Assembly (NCBI GenBank): GCA_013349325.1
Contig: DUZX01000019.1
Span: 1-64,000 of the forward strand
Reading direction: 5' to 3'
Length of the DNA: 64,000 nucleotides
DNA from: Desulfuromonadales bacterium
GTDB taxonomy: Bacteria; Desulfobacterota; Desulfuromonadia; Geobacterales; Pseudopelobacteraceae
Made by a program: the position numbers and the translations under genes. Shown here piece by piece: positions 52,313 to 59,656 of this stretch. The stretch's first letter is position 1; each line of letters starts with the position of its first letter. Under the pieces are notes generated by a model. That model did not search any database and was not told the DNA's origin. It worked only from the letters and a program-made list of their open reading frames with translations.

Positions 52313-53182
52313 GTAACTGAGCGGCTTCTGTTCAATGAGTGCACCAAATTTCTCTAGCAGCAAAGCATCCTCTGTCTGAAAAATAACTGAAGCAGATTTC
52401 CGAACGTGGTCTGGGAGTTTCAGTTTGTTGAGCAGAATTTCAAACTCGACGATGTCATTCATGCTCCCGAGCAGGGTCTGATATTCCTTGAGCAGATCCA
52501 GTACGGGAGTATTATCACGATCCAGAATCGGCGCAATGATCTCGAAGAAATAACGCCATTTCTTGATAGCGATGCGTAGGGCGTGCCGCGCAGATCTGTT
52601 TCCAGGAGCTGTAGCAATCGCCAACAACCGATGTATGGGGAGAAACAGCCGGATGGAGACGTCGGAAAAATAGGCTACCAGCGAGAATCTGTTGTTCTCA
52701 GCTATCTGTTCCCGGTTCATTCTGGCAACAATCTCCCGTACCTGGTGGTCGAGTTCCCGGGCTTTGAAGGCAACGAACACTTTTTTGATCCGTTTCAGTT
52801 CCTTGCTGCGCAGCACGGTAAGCGCTTTATAGAGCTGGCTGTCTATAGAGTGATCGACAGAATCGTGCAACCGGAAGAACGCGAGCGCTTCATCGACATT
52901 ACGAAGTGCACCCAAAGCCTGAGTTACAATGCGAATACTCTTCTTCAGCGCAATAATCGTAGACTTCGGAGCGAACGGTCTACAGAGACCCAGCGCCGCC
53001 CTGAAACGTCGTGAGGCGACACGCAGATCGTGGATATCATCCTGCTCCGCTGACTTTTGCACCTCGCGGCGTAACCGTTCGAGTTCTCCCCACTGTGCAA
53101 ACAGAAAACCCCGCGAGCGCTCCAGAATTATGGCTGGATCTGGCGATAAATACACTGGCGCATGTACCGTGCGGCCACTCAT
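52298..53182 (-). CDS. CHAD domain protein
   Basis: 294 residues, all alpha-helical. Conserved basic and histidine motifs of CHAD are present: DIHDLRVASRRFRAAL, LGALRNVDEALAFF, ARHALRIAIKKWRYFFEI and LLKEYQTLLGSMNDIVEF. CHAD proteins bind polyphosphate through these conserved positive residues. The last residues (LIEQKPLSYTFLI) are encoded across the edge of the transposase remnant, so the original C-terminus may have been replaced. It starts 2 nt after the sixA stop, and the two are one operon. Confidence 0.9.
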   Translation of the reverse strand: MSGRTVHAPVYLSPDPAIILERSRGFLFAQWGELERLRREVQKSAEQDDIHDLRVASRRFRAALGLCRPFAPKSTIIALKKSIRIVTQALGALRNVDEALAFFRLHDSVDHSIDSQLYKALTVLRSKELKRIKKVFVAFKARELDHQVREIVARMNREQIAENNRFSLVAYFSDVSIRLFLPIHRLLAIATAPGNRSARHALRIAIKKWRYFFEIIAPILDRDNTPVLDLLKEYQTLLGSMNDIVEFEILLNKLKLPDHVRKSASVIFQTEDALLLEKFGALIEQKPLSYTFLI

Positions 53183-53184
53183 GT

Positions 53185-53694
53185 TTACGGAAATGCTTTT
53201 TGAAACGACGAGATCTTGTTTTTACCGGGTGTCAGGTGCCAGAGAAAACAGGCAGGCTTTTCAATCGAATTTTGATCCAGTTTTAAAGCGACACACGATC
53301 CTTTTTTAATCGGTACTATAGCACCTTCAAGACCTAACAGGCGTGCTATTAAGATTCCAAGCTGCGGTTCGTGTCCCACCAGCATGACGCGTTTGGCATC
53401 TCCATACTGCTTCAGATGGTTGACCAGTTCAGCTATGTCAGCCCCTGGAAGCAGCAGTGGGCTTGCTATGATTACATTTCTGCGACAGGCCTTTTCAGCC
53501 AGTATTTCTGCTGTTTGTACAGCGCGGGTCAGAGGACTGGTGACAGTAAGCCTGGCTTTAGGACCGTGCTTGAATATTTTTAAACTGATTTTCCTGGCTG
53601 CGGCCCTTCCTTTTTCAGTCAGATAGCGCCACTGGTCCTGCAGGGTTTCATTCTCCTCTATCGCTTCAGCGTGCCGAATTATATACAAAATCAT
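53185..53694 (-). CDS. sixA: SixA-type phosphohistidine phosphatase
   Basis: 169 residues from the ATG at 53694, which has GGAGG 6 nt upstream. RHAEA (His8) is the catalytic histidine motif of the histidine phosphatase superfamily. SPLTRAVQTAEIL supplies the second Arg, and VMLVGHEPQLGIL the second His. SixA removes phosphate from phosphohistidine in signalling proteins or the nitrogen phosphotransferase system. It is followed directly by the CHAD gene, a pairing consistent with phosphate or polyphosphate control. A sigma-70 promoter lies at 53728-53755. Confidence 0.88.
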   Translation of the reverse strand: MILYIIRHAEAIEENETLQDQWRYLTEKGRAAARKISLKIFKHGPKARLTVTSPLTRAVQTAEILAEKACRRNVIIASPLLLPGADIAELVNHLKQYGDAKRVMLVGHEPQLGILIARLLGLEGAIVPIKKGSCVALKLDQNSIEKPACFLWHLTPGKNKISSFQKAFP

Positions 53695-53727
53695 GGTATC
53701 CTCCACAGTTAGTATGACATGGCCTCA

Positions 53728-53755
53728 AGTATAATCTTCATGAGAAGTAATGCAA
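53728..53755 (-). promoter_or_regulatory. Sigma-70 promoter for sixA-CHAD
   Basis: On the minus strand TTGCAT (-35) and TATACT (-10) are 16 nt apart and point at the sixA ATG at 53694, leaving a leader of about 25-30 nt with GGAGG. Confidence 0.55.
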
Positions 53756-54120
53756 GGCTGTACTGTAGAGTTCACATAATTGTAACATTTCCCGGCGGAT
53801 TAACGGAAGGAGCGTTATCTAACAAGACTCTGAATCATCGATGAATCCGGAGTCGGACCAATATGCGGTAGTACCTATGAAAACCAGGAAAATTGTAGTG
53901 ACAGCAACCGCAGCACTCGTAGCATCGTCAATCATAAACGATAAACGTATTGGCTTTAGCTGCACTTTCGATGTCAGATCGGTTCGCCGTCTAACATGAT
54001 TTTGTGTGTTTCAATCGGGAACTGAGGTGCTGCGTCGTTACCAGTGATATCAGAATTCGATTTATGATGGGACGATCTTCCATGCGATGATTCCTTTTCG
54101 TACATCGGAATAGATTTTTT
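53756..54120. other. Intergenic interval with one doubtful 40-residue frame
   Basis: This gap lies downstream of the sigma-54 regulator gene and upstream of the sixA promoter. The only protein-like trace is a plus-strand frame at 53877-53999 that begins like a signal peptide (MKTRKIVVTATAALVASS) but then runs into unremarkable sequence and has no ribosome site. It may be the broken start of a former exported protein. Confidence 0.35.
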
Positions 54121-55476
54121 CTACGATTCTTCCTTGACCAGCAGGCCCAGATCTTTCAGGCGATACTGTAATGTCCGGAGTGAAATGCCGAGCGTATCGG
54201 CAGTCTGACGCCGGTTGCCTTTGAACTTTTGGAGAGTATTCATGATGGATTCTTTTTCGCGATGCTTGAGAATCCCGTCACGAGCTTCTACGTTCTGATA
54301 TTGCAGCTGTAGTTCCGGTGGAAGTCCAGCGGCTGTAATCTCGCCGCGCGAGAGAATGCTGCCCCGTTCGATGATATTCTGCAGTTCTCGTACATTGCCG
54401 GGCCAGATATGCTTCTGTAACAACGACATCGCCTCCGGCGAAATGCCGATCGGACGACGCGCGCCGGCAGCTGCGGAAAAACGTGCACAAAAATGACGGA
54501 CCAGCTGCGGGATGGCGTCAAGCCGCTCTCGGAGCGGCGGCAGAGTAATCGGAAATACGTTCAGCCGGTAAAACAGGTCTTCTCGAAAGCGCTTTTCGGC
54601 AACTTCCCTGCCCAAATCACGATTTGAGGCGGCAATTACGCGAACATCGACCTTGATCTGTAGAGATCCTCCCAGTCTCTCGAACGTCCGCTCCTGCAGA
54701 ACTCGCAGTAGCTTGGCCTGCAAGAGCTGCGGCATTTCGCCGATCTCATCCAGAAAAACAGTGCCCCCCTGCGCCAGTTCGAATTTCCCCCGTCTGGCCT
54801 GAACCGCTCCGGTGAAGGCACCCCGCTCATGTCCAAACAGTTCGCTTTCAAGCAGGTTTTCCGGAATGGCAGCACAGTTGAGCGGAATAAACGGTGCCGA
54901 TTTACGCGGACTGGCCAGATGGATCATCCGCGCAATCAGTTCCTTACCGGTTCCACTCTCGCCATGCAAAAGGACGGTTGCCGTCGTTTTGGCCACGTCC
55001 GTCACCAGTTTTTTGACCGGATACATTGCCTGCCCGGCAAAGATCAGTTCTTCAGGCGGCAGACCGGCCTGTTCAGTCTCGCGAAAAGAAACCGACATGC
55101 GTTCCAGCTCCACCTGCTCCAGCGCGCGCCCTACCGTTGCAAGCAGACTGGCCGGATCCTTGAGCGGCTTGGAGAGAAAATCGAAAGCGCCCTCCTTGAT
55201 GGCTGCCACCGCCTCTTCTATCCGGCCAAAAGCGGTAATAAAGATAAAGAGCGGTGCAGACGGCTCGTCGCGAGTCATCCGAAACAGCTCCAATCCGCTC
55301 CTGATCGGCATCTTCAGGTCGCACAACACCAGATCGAAGCGCTCGTGCTGAATACGCCGCAGACCTTCGCCACCGTCAGATGCTGTGGCTACCGTGTAAC
55401 CGGCCGCGTCCAGAATAGTACTGAGCAGTTCGCGAAAGACAGCATCATCTTCTACAATCAATATGGTTGCCGTCAT
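54121..55476 (-). CDS. NtrC-family sigma-54-dependent response regulator
   Basis: 451 residues. Receiver 1-120 with acceptor Asp53 (LCDLKMP). AAA+ domain about 145-375: Walker A GESGTGKE, the sigma-54 contact loop GAFTGA, Walker B GTVFLDEIGEM and the arginine-finger region FREDLFYRLNVFPI. C-terminal Fis-type helix-turn-helix: NRRQTADTLGISLRTLQYRLKDL. When phosphorylated it should open sigma-54 promoters. It is the last gene of an operon that itself starts at a near-consensus sigma-54 promoter (58554-58570), so positive autoregulation is likely. The kinase gene lies 12 nt upstream. Confidence 0.94.
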   Translation of the reverse strand: MTATILIVEDDAVFRELLSTILDAAGYTVATASDGGEGLRRIQHERFDLVLCDLKMPIRSGLELFRMTRDEPSAPLFIFITAFGRIEEAVAAIKEGAFDFLSKPLKDPASLLATVGRALEQVELERMSVSFRETEQAGLPPEELIFAGQAMYPVKKLVTDVAKTTATVLLHGESGTGKELIARMIHLASPRKSAPFIPLNCAAIPENLLESELFGHERGAFTGAVQARRGKFELAQGGTVFLDEIGEMPQLLQAKLLRVLQERTFERLGGSLQIKVDVRVIAASNRDLGREVAEKRFREDLFYRLNVFPITLPPLRERLDAIPQLVRHFCARFSAAAGARRPIGISPEAMSLLQKHIWPGNVRELQNIIERGSILSRGEITAAGLPPELQLQYQNVEARDGILKHREKESIMNTLQKFKGNRRQTADTLGISLRTLQYRLKDLGLLVKEES

Positions 55477-55488
55477 GGAGTCCTTTCT

Positions 55489-56718
55489 TTATACGTTTGC
55501 CGCCAATGGCAATGTTACCGTAAAAATTGTGCCGTTCCCGACCACACTTTCTACGGTCAATGTGCCGCCATGCTCCTGTACTATTTTACGACAGAGAGCC
55601 AGGCCAAGCCCGGTACCACGGGCCTTACTGCTCCAGAATGCTTCGAAGATACGTGGCAGATTTTCCGGGGAAATTCCGATACCGGAGTCGCGAATACTGA
55701 TGATGGCGCGGGAGGTTCTGTTGTCCAACCCCACGTGTAACCGGCCCCCCTCCGGCATGGCCTGGATTCCGTTTTTCAGAAGGTTGAGCAGGAGCTGAAT
55801 AATCCGGTCGGAGTCTGCCACTATCTTCATGGTCGGTTGGCGGGTGTGAAACAGTTCCACGCCGGATGATTCTGCTTCCATTCTGACCATGGCGGCGCAA
55901 TCATTGACAAGCATGGAGAGATCAGTCGGTTCTCGCTCGCCACGGTCTTCGCGGGCAAAAGACAGCAGATCATCAACCAATGACTCCATGCGCTGCGATT
56001 GGGTTACGATCCTTTCGGCGTAATGGCGTGCCTGATCCATATTTTCAGCACTCTCCATAAGCTGGGCAAAGCCTTTGATACCGGCCAGCGGGTTGCGGAT
56101 TTCATGCGCCATAACCGCACCCATTTCTCCCAACCTGGCCAATTCTTCCCGGCGACGCATCTCACCCTGAAGACGTTCGTCCCGACGCAGCAGGTACAAA
56201 AGCCCCACGGTTACACCCCATAAGGAAATCGTGAGAAACAGTACCACGGATACACCGGCATGCGCCCGGCGGATTACCGTGTCGGCACGGTAGGTGTGCA
56301 GTGCCAGCAAGAGTTGATAGTCTGTACCGGCTGGATGAATACGGGACTGCAGCAGGTAAATCTCTTCGCCGGTACCAAGCTTCTTACGCCGCTCAACGAT
56401 ACCACTCGGAGCGTCGGCGTTATTCCGTTCGGGACTGATTGTACCGATCAGCGCCGCATTGGTATGGAAATGAATCTTCCCGGTTCTGTCAACCAGCGAA
56501 AAATAGGCGATATCCGGTGAGCTGTAGCGGGAAAGTGCAACCGTGCCGGTGTCGGCCAGCACCAGTTGTTCAATGGCTGCGGCAATCGAAAGTCCGGCAC
56601 CGCGCAGGTTTTCGGCAGCAACCTGGGGCGCGGTACGGTAGGTTTCCCAGGCAAACCAGCCCACAAGCAGCGTGAAGCAGAGCGGAACCAGTATGAGATA
56701 CCGTTCTCTCGTTCGCAT
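55489..56718 (-). CDS. Membrane sensor histidine kinase, partner of the sigma-54 regulator
   Basis: 409 residues. Two membrane helices (about 8-26 and 172-196) bound a periplasmic sensor of about 145 residues that resembles a single Cache/PAS-like fold (IAYFSLVDRTGKIHFHTNAALIG). HisKA follows with LGEMGAVMAHEIRNPLAGI (His near 205), N-box LLNLLKNGIQAM, and GTGLGLALCRKIVQEHGGTL. The layout matches ZraS/AtoS-type kinases that pair with NtrC-type regulators. The start codon at 56718 overlaps the stop of the outer-membrane gene by 1 nt (TGATG). Confidence 0.92.
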   Translation of the reverse strand: MRTRERYLILVPLCFTLLVGWFAWETYRTAPQVAAENLRGAGLSIAAAIEQLVLADTGTVALSRYSSPDIAYFSLVDRTGKIHFHTNAALIGTISPERNNADAPSGIVERRKKLGTGEEIYLLQSRIHPAGTDYQLLLALHTYRADTVIRRAHAGVSVVLFLTISLWGVTVGLLYLLRRDERLQGEMRRREELARLGEMGAVMAHEIRNPLAGIKGFAQLMESAENMDQARHYAERIVTQSQRMESLVDDLLSFAREDRGEREPTDLSMLVNDCAAMVRMEAESSGVELFHTRQPTMKIVADSDRIIQLLLNLLKNGIQAMPEGGRLHVGLDNRTSRAIISIRDSGIGISPENLPRIFEAFWSSKARGTGLGLALCRKIVQEHGGTLTVESVVGNGTIFTVTLPLAANV

Positions 56719-57599
56719 CAAAAGGGGTAGCTAACTGCAATTCCGGCGCCGTAGTCCGGACTGCTGGCGCTGATACCCCGTGATGCAAAAAGATCCAGTG
56801 TGGCCGTGGTTACGAAATTCCAGAGCAGTCGCGTGCGAACTTCCAGAAGATCATCAGAATAGTCTGAAGGCGCCGTGGCACCCTTGACCACCAGCATCGG
56901 TTGAAGCGTTCCGGTCAGCTGATAACCGATAGTCCCGTTGTAACTGAGATAGTTTTTCAAGCCAAAACCATCAACCAAGCCCTGGTTGGCATACACTAGT
57001 TCTCCAGCCAGATGCAGGTCCCCAAACCATTTGGAGAGATCAAAGCCACCGCCGAAATCGAATTCTCCGGTACCAAGTCCATCTGCTGTAGAAGCTGTGG
57101 GTGTTTTAACGAATACGGATGATCTCAGCTGCGGCAGTCTGTCGCTCTCAAAAAACAGAATGTAGCCGGCGCGCACGATGATGTCGCCGAGTCCGGAAAC
57201 GGCTGTGCGCCCGGATGATGAGCTGCTCGAAATCGTTGTCCCGGTTGCTGTGGTGGTTGTAATCATCCCGCCTGGGCCGCCACGGCGTGCAACTGTCTGT
57301 GAGGCGGCTGACGTGGCACCGCTTTGATACAGGGATGACGTTACCTGAGAACTGCTTTGATAGAGGTAGGGGAGCTCTACGCTCATGTCAAGGCGTGCCG
57401 TCGGATACCAGCTGATGATTATCGGCATGTAAACGCTGCGGGTTGTGGAACTGGCATTGTATCTGCCACTTGCGTATTCAGCACCGATACTGAAGGAGGC
57501 AACCGGTTGTTTTTCGGCACTGTCTTCGCTCCATGCCATGCCGGGCAGGATACCGAGGAGGAGAAGTATTCCGGCGTATGCTTTGTAAAAACATTTCAT
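56718..57599 (-). CDS. Outer-membrane beta-barrel protein of the phenol-degradation MetA-like transporter type
   Basis: 293 residues. A signal peptide (YAGILLLLGILPGMAWS) is followed by alternating amphipathic strands ending in Phe (GAGIAVSYPF), as in outer-membrane barrels. The segments SFSIGAEYASGRY, MDMSVELPYLYQ-like LDMSVELPYLY and GLGDIIVRAGYILF resemble the MetA-pathway/transporter family. A low-complexity Ser/Thr/Gly-rich loop occupies about 90-130. The stop overlaps the kinase start, and its start overlaps the preceding gene by 4 nt. It may be the transport or sensor-channel arm of the system the kinase controls. Confidence 0.72.
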   Translation of the reverse strand: MKCFYKAYAGILLLLGILPGMAWSEDSAEKQPVASFSIGAEYASGRYNASSTTRSVYMPIIISWYPTARLDMSVELPYLYQSSSQVTSSLYQSGATSAASQTVARRGGPGGMITTTTATGTTISSSSSSGRTAVSGLGDIIVRAGYILFFESDRLPQLRSSVFVKTPTASTADGLGTGEFDFGGGFDLSKWFGDLHLAGELVYANQGLVDGFGLKNYLSYNGTIGYQLTGTLQPMLVVKGATAPSDYSDDLLEVRTRLLWNFVTTATLDLFASRGISASSPDYGAGIAVSYPF

Positions 57600-58132
57600 C
57601 GTCGGCCACCATTTCTCATGTCGGCACCACGATAACCGGCGCCGCCTCTCGATCCACGTCCGTTCATCTGACCGGCACCACTACCCGCACCGCTTCCGCC
57701 GCGCGACCACGCCGGAACGCCTGCGTCAGAACGGAGTGTAATACTGCTGTCATTACCGCTGTTTTGCAGTTTCTGGGCAAAAAGGTACTGCGACCCATCT
57801 TTCCCCTGAGCCTTCGAACCGGTGATACTGATTTCCTGATCACGGCTCATAACAAAATTTTGTCGTTCCCAGTAGCTCCACGGACCAAGCAATACCGTAA
57901 CCGTTCCCTGCGGAGTGGCTAGATTCATCTCAGTATGATCACTCCCGTCACTTTTGGCCGGAAGTGTCATGACAGTCCCTCGCAGAGTGGTGACCGTGTT
58001 GGAGTCATATCCGGCAGCGACATCGAGCCCGCTGCTTTTTTCACGAGGGTCACTCCCCCAAAAAGCATGCGATGTCTGACTGATCGATAGCAGTAGTAGT
58101 ACAATTGCAGTGGCCTGTAATGTTTGTTTCAT
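57596..58132 (-). CDS. Exported protein with OB-like domain and Arg/Gly-rich tail
   Basis: 178 residues. A signal peptide (ATAIVLLLLSISQTSHA) is followed by an OB-like beta domain (TTLRGTVMTLPAKS, TPQGTVTVLLGPWSYWERQNFVMSRDQEISITGSKA), a pattern I associate with small periplasmic proteins near redox and metal genes. The tail is RGG-like, very rich in Gly, Arg and Ser, ending NGGRR. AAAGGA lies 9 nt before the ATG, just after an intrinsic terminator that separates it from the first gene of the operon. The function is unknown; the basic tail could bind an anionic ligand. Confidence 0.65.
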   Translation of the reverse strand: MKQTLQATAIVLLLLSISQTSHAFWGSDPREKSSGLDVAAGYDSNTVTTLRGTVMTLPAKSDGSDHTEMNLATPQGTVTVLLGPWSYWERQNFVMSRDQEISITGSKAQGKDGSQYLFAQKLQNSGNDSSITLRSDAGVPAWSRGGSGAGSGAGQMNGRGSRGGAGYRGADMRNGGRR

Positions 58133-58146
58133 GGCGGTAGTCCTTT

Positions 58147-58181
58147 CAAAAAAGCTCCGGTCAGGCGGAAGGCCTGACCGG
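58147..58181 (-). terminator. Intrinsic terminator / attenuator inside the operon
   Basis: On the minus strand a perfect 10-bp stem (CCGGTCAGGC / GCCTGACCGG, loop CTTCC) is followed by AGCTTTTTTG. It lies after the small secreted-protein gene and directly before the ribosome site of the next gene. Partial readthrough would give a high level of the first product and a low level of the rest. Confidence 0.82.
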
Positions 58182-58198
58182 TGGTAAATTTGAAGTTC

Positions 58199-58507
58199 CT
58201 AGGGTGTGGTGATTGTGGATGGCGGTGTCGCCAGGCGTGAACCGTCCATCAGCCCTTTACCATTCTGTGGGCGGATGGTTGATCCATTGGCTGTTGTGCC
58301 CGTGGTGAGGAAAGTGCCGTCCCGACGCTGCGAACCGGCCGGACGGGTTGCGGCTGAAGCGCCGACTGCTGATGCCGTAGTTGTGCAGGTTCCGTTACGC
58401 TGTCCATTGCCGCCACCATTGCCTCGCCCTGCTGCCGATACATCGCCTGCTGCGACTGCTGCCAACATTCCTGCTACTGCCAGTGTGGTGATAATGCGTG
58501 TTTCCAT
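58199..58507 (-). CDS. Small exported Gly/Thr/Asn-rich protein, first gene of the sigma-54 operon
   Basis: 102 residues from the ATG at 58507 with AAGGAG 8 nt upstream. A signal peptide (TTLAVAGMLAAVAAGDVSAA) is followed by a Gly/Asn-rich patch (GRGNGGGNGQRNG) and a Ser/Thr/Ala-rich low-complexity remainder. There is one Cys and no recognised domain. It has the position of a signal-induced product: directly behind a sigma-54 promoter and in front of a terminator. It recalls the layout of zraP before zraSR, but the sequence is not ZraP-like. Confidence 0.68.
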   Translation of the reverse strand: METRIITTLAVAGMLAAVAAGDVSAAGRGNGGGNGQRNGTCTTTASAVGASAATRPAGSQRRDGTFLTTGTTANGSTIRPQNGKGLMDGSRLATPPSTITTP

Positions 58508-58553
58508 TGCTCTGCTCCTTCGTCTGGTAAGATAGTCAATCTGACCTTCTAAG

Positions 58554-58570
58554 AGCAGGCGACGTGCCAA
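58554..58570 (-). promoter_or_regulatory. Sigma-54 promoter of the five-gene operon
   Basis: The minus strand reads TTGGCACGTCGCCTGCT. The GG (-24) and GC (-12) dinucleotides are exactly 10 nt apart, and only one base departs from the core consensus TTGGCACG-N4-TTGCT. The predicted start of transcription lies near 58543, about 36 nt before the first ATG. Confidence 0.85.
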
Positions 58571-58575
58571 ATATG

Positions 58576-58648
58576 TAACATTCTGTTATATTTGCTGTTA
58601 TAGGTTTGCTTGGGAAATTGTACACGCGTTTATGTGCAGATTTTGCAC
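58576..58648. promoter_or_regulatory. Inverted repeats upstream of the sigma-54 promoter, possible activator sites
   Basis: Two short palindromes lie upstream of the -24 element: TAACA-TTC-TGTTA at 58576-58588, and GTGCA-N5-TGCAC at 58634-58648. The second stands about 65-80 nt upstream of the promoter, a usual place for NtrC-type enhancer sites. Which of them the regulator binds is not known. Confidence 0.4.
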
Positions 58649-58741
58649 GAGTCATCGCGGTTTTGCATCTAGTTGCATGAAGTGAAAATCGTAAAAAGCT
58701 GACCGCTTGCTGTTACCATAGCTGGATGGTTACTTGAGCGC

Positions 58742-59356
58742 TTAAAAGGCTTGAGCGGTTGCCAAGAGCACCGGATACGCTTTTTCATTTTTTCCGATTA
58801 TGGCAGCTGTTGTTACAGAAACATGTGAGTATCCGCAGTTTTCAAGCATAGCAGTCAGCTCTGTTGCGCTGAAACCGTGATGAAAGACACCGCTCGGGTC
58901 GTCGTGGAAACTCCCGTCTTCTGTGGCCAGATCTGCCAGGGCAATCCATCCGCCATGAGACAGGAACGCCCTCAGCGAAGAGAGGAGCGGTTCGATCTCT
59001 GTGATGTGATGTAGCGTCATGGCACTTGTTATAAGATGATATTTTCCTTCCGGCATTTCACCTGCAGCGAGATCCCGCAGGACGCTGCGTACATTTTTGA
59101 TCCCCGATATTTTCACTTTTTCAGCCAATTTATCGAGCATTCCGCATGAACTGTCCAGGCCGGTAATGTTTCGTAGAAATGGCGCCAACTGAAGTGTAAC
59201 CAGACCGGTTCCACAACCGATATCTAGCCCGTCCCATTCCGTTGAAAGTGGCACGCTGGACTTGATTGCCAAAACTATGTCCATCGCCAGTTGTACCCGC
59301 CTCGGCTCTTCATCCCACACGAGAGCGGCAAGATCAAAATTCCTTTTTTCAGTCAT
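58742..59356 (-). CDS. Class I SAM-dependent methyltransferase
   Basis: 204 residues. GLDIGCGTGLVTLQLAPF is motif I, ITGLDSSCGML the post-I region, and HLITSAMTLHHITEIEPLL with LSHGGWIALADLATEDG the downstream motifs of Methyltransf_11/25 proteins. GGAG lies about 7-8 nt before the ATG. It is a single gene flanked by a sigma-54 regulatory region and a 300-nt gap. The substrate is not shown; the small size suggests a small molecule. Confidence 0.85.
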   Translation of the reverse strand: MTEKRNFDLAALVWDEEPRRVQLAMDIVLAIKSSVPLSTEWDGLDIGCGTGLVTLQLAPFLRNITGLDSSCGMLDKLAEKVKISGIKNVRSVLRDLAAGEMPEGKYHLITSAMTLHHITEIEPLLSSLRAFLSHGGWIALADLATEDGSFHDDPSGVFHHGFSATELTAMLENCGYSHVSVTTAAIIGKNEKAYPVLLATAQAF

Positions 59357-59656
59357 TCTGTTCTCTCCTGTAGAAACCTATTTTTACGGCACTCCGCCCT
59401 GCGCCATCTGCGCTTGGGGACCATGCTCGCAGGTCATAACGGTTCTGCGCCATTATCTGCCGGCAGTTGCGCCATTTTCAATAGTACTTTCCATCTTTGG
59501 GCGTGGATGGCACCTTCATTGTGACCAGTATTGATATTCAAAACCGCTGAGAACATCCCGTACAACCGGTGGATTTTTTGCTTTCAGACGTTGCAATAAT
59601 TCTTGTGCCTGTATGTTGTACACCTCGATTAAACTGGCGCAGATAATGTGCCGCTC
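59357..59656. other. Gap holding a possible 35-residue minus-strand frame
   Basis: Downstream of the octaheme cytochrome a minus-strand frame at 59516-59623 (GTG start, TGA stop) reads protein-like sequence (VYNIQAQELLQRLKAKNPP, then VVRDVLSGFEYQYW). It has no ribosome site and could be a small gene or the remnant of a larger one. The rest of the gap holds repeated TGCGCCAT-type words but nothing else I can name. Confidence 0.3.

Noticed and set aside
53877-53999. 40-codon frame with a signal-peptide-like start
   Set aside because: No ribosome site and no sensible mature part; kept only as a note on the intergenic interval.
54829-55740. A 303-codon plus-strand frame opposite the sigma-54 regulator and kinase
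   Set aside because: It crosses two clear genes on the other strand and has no recognisable protein features.
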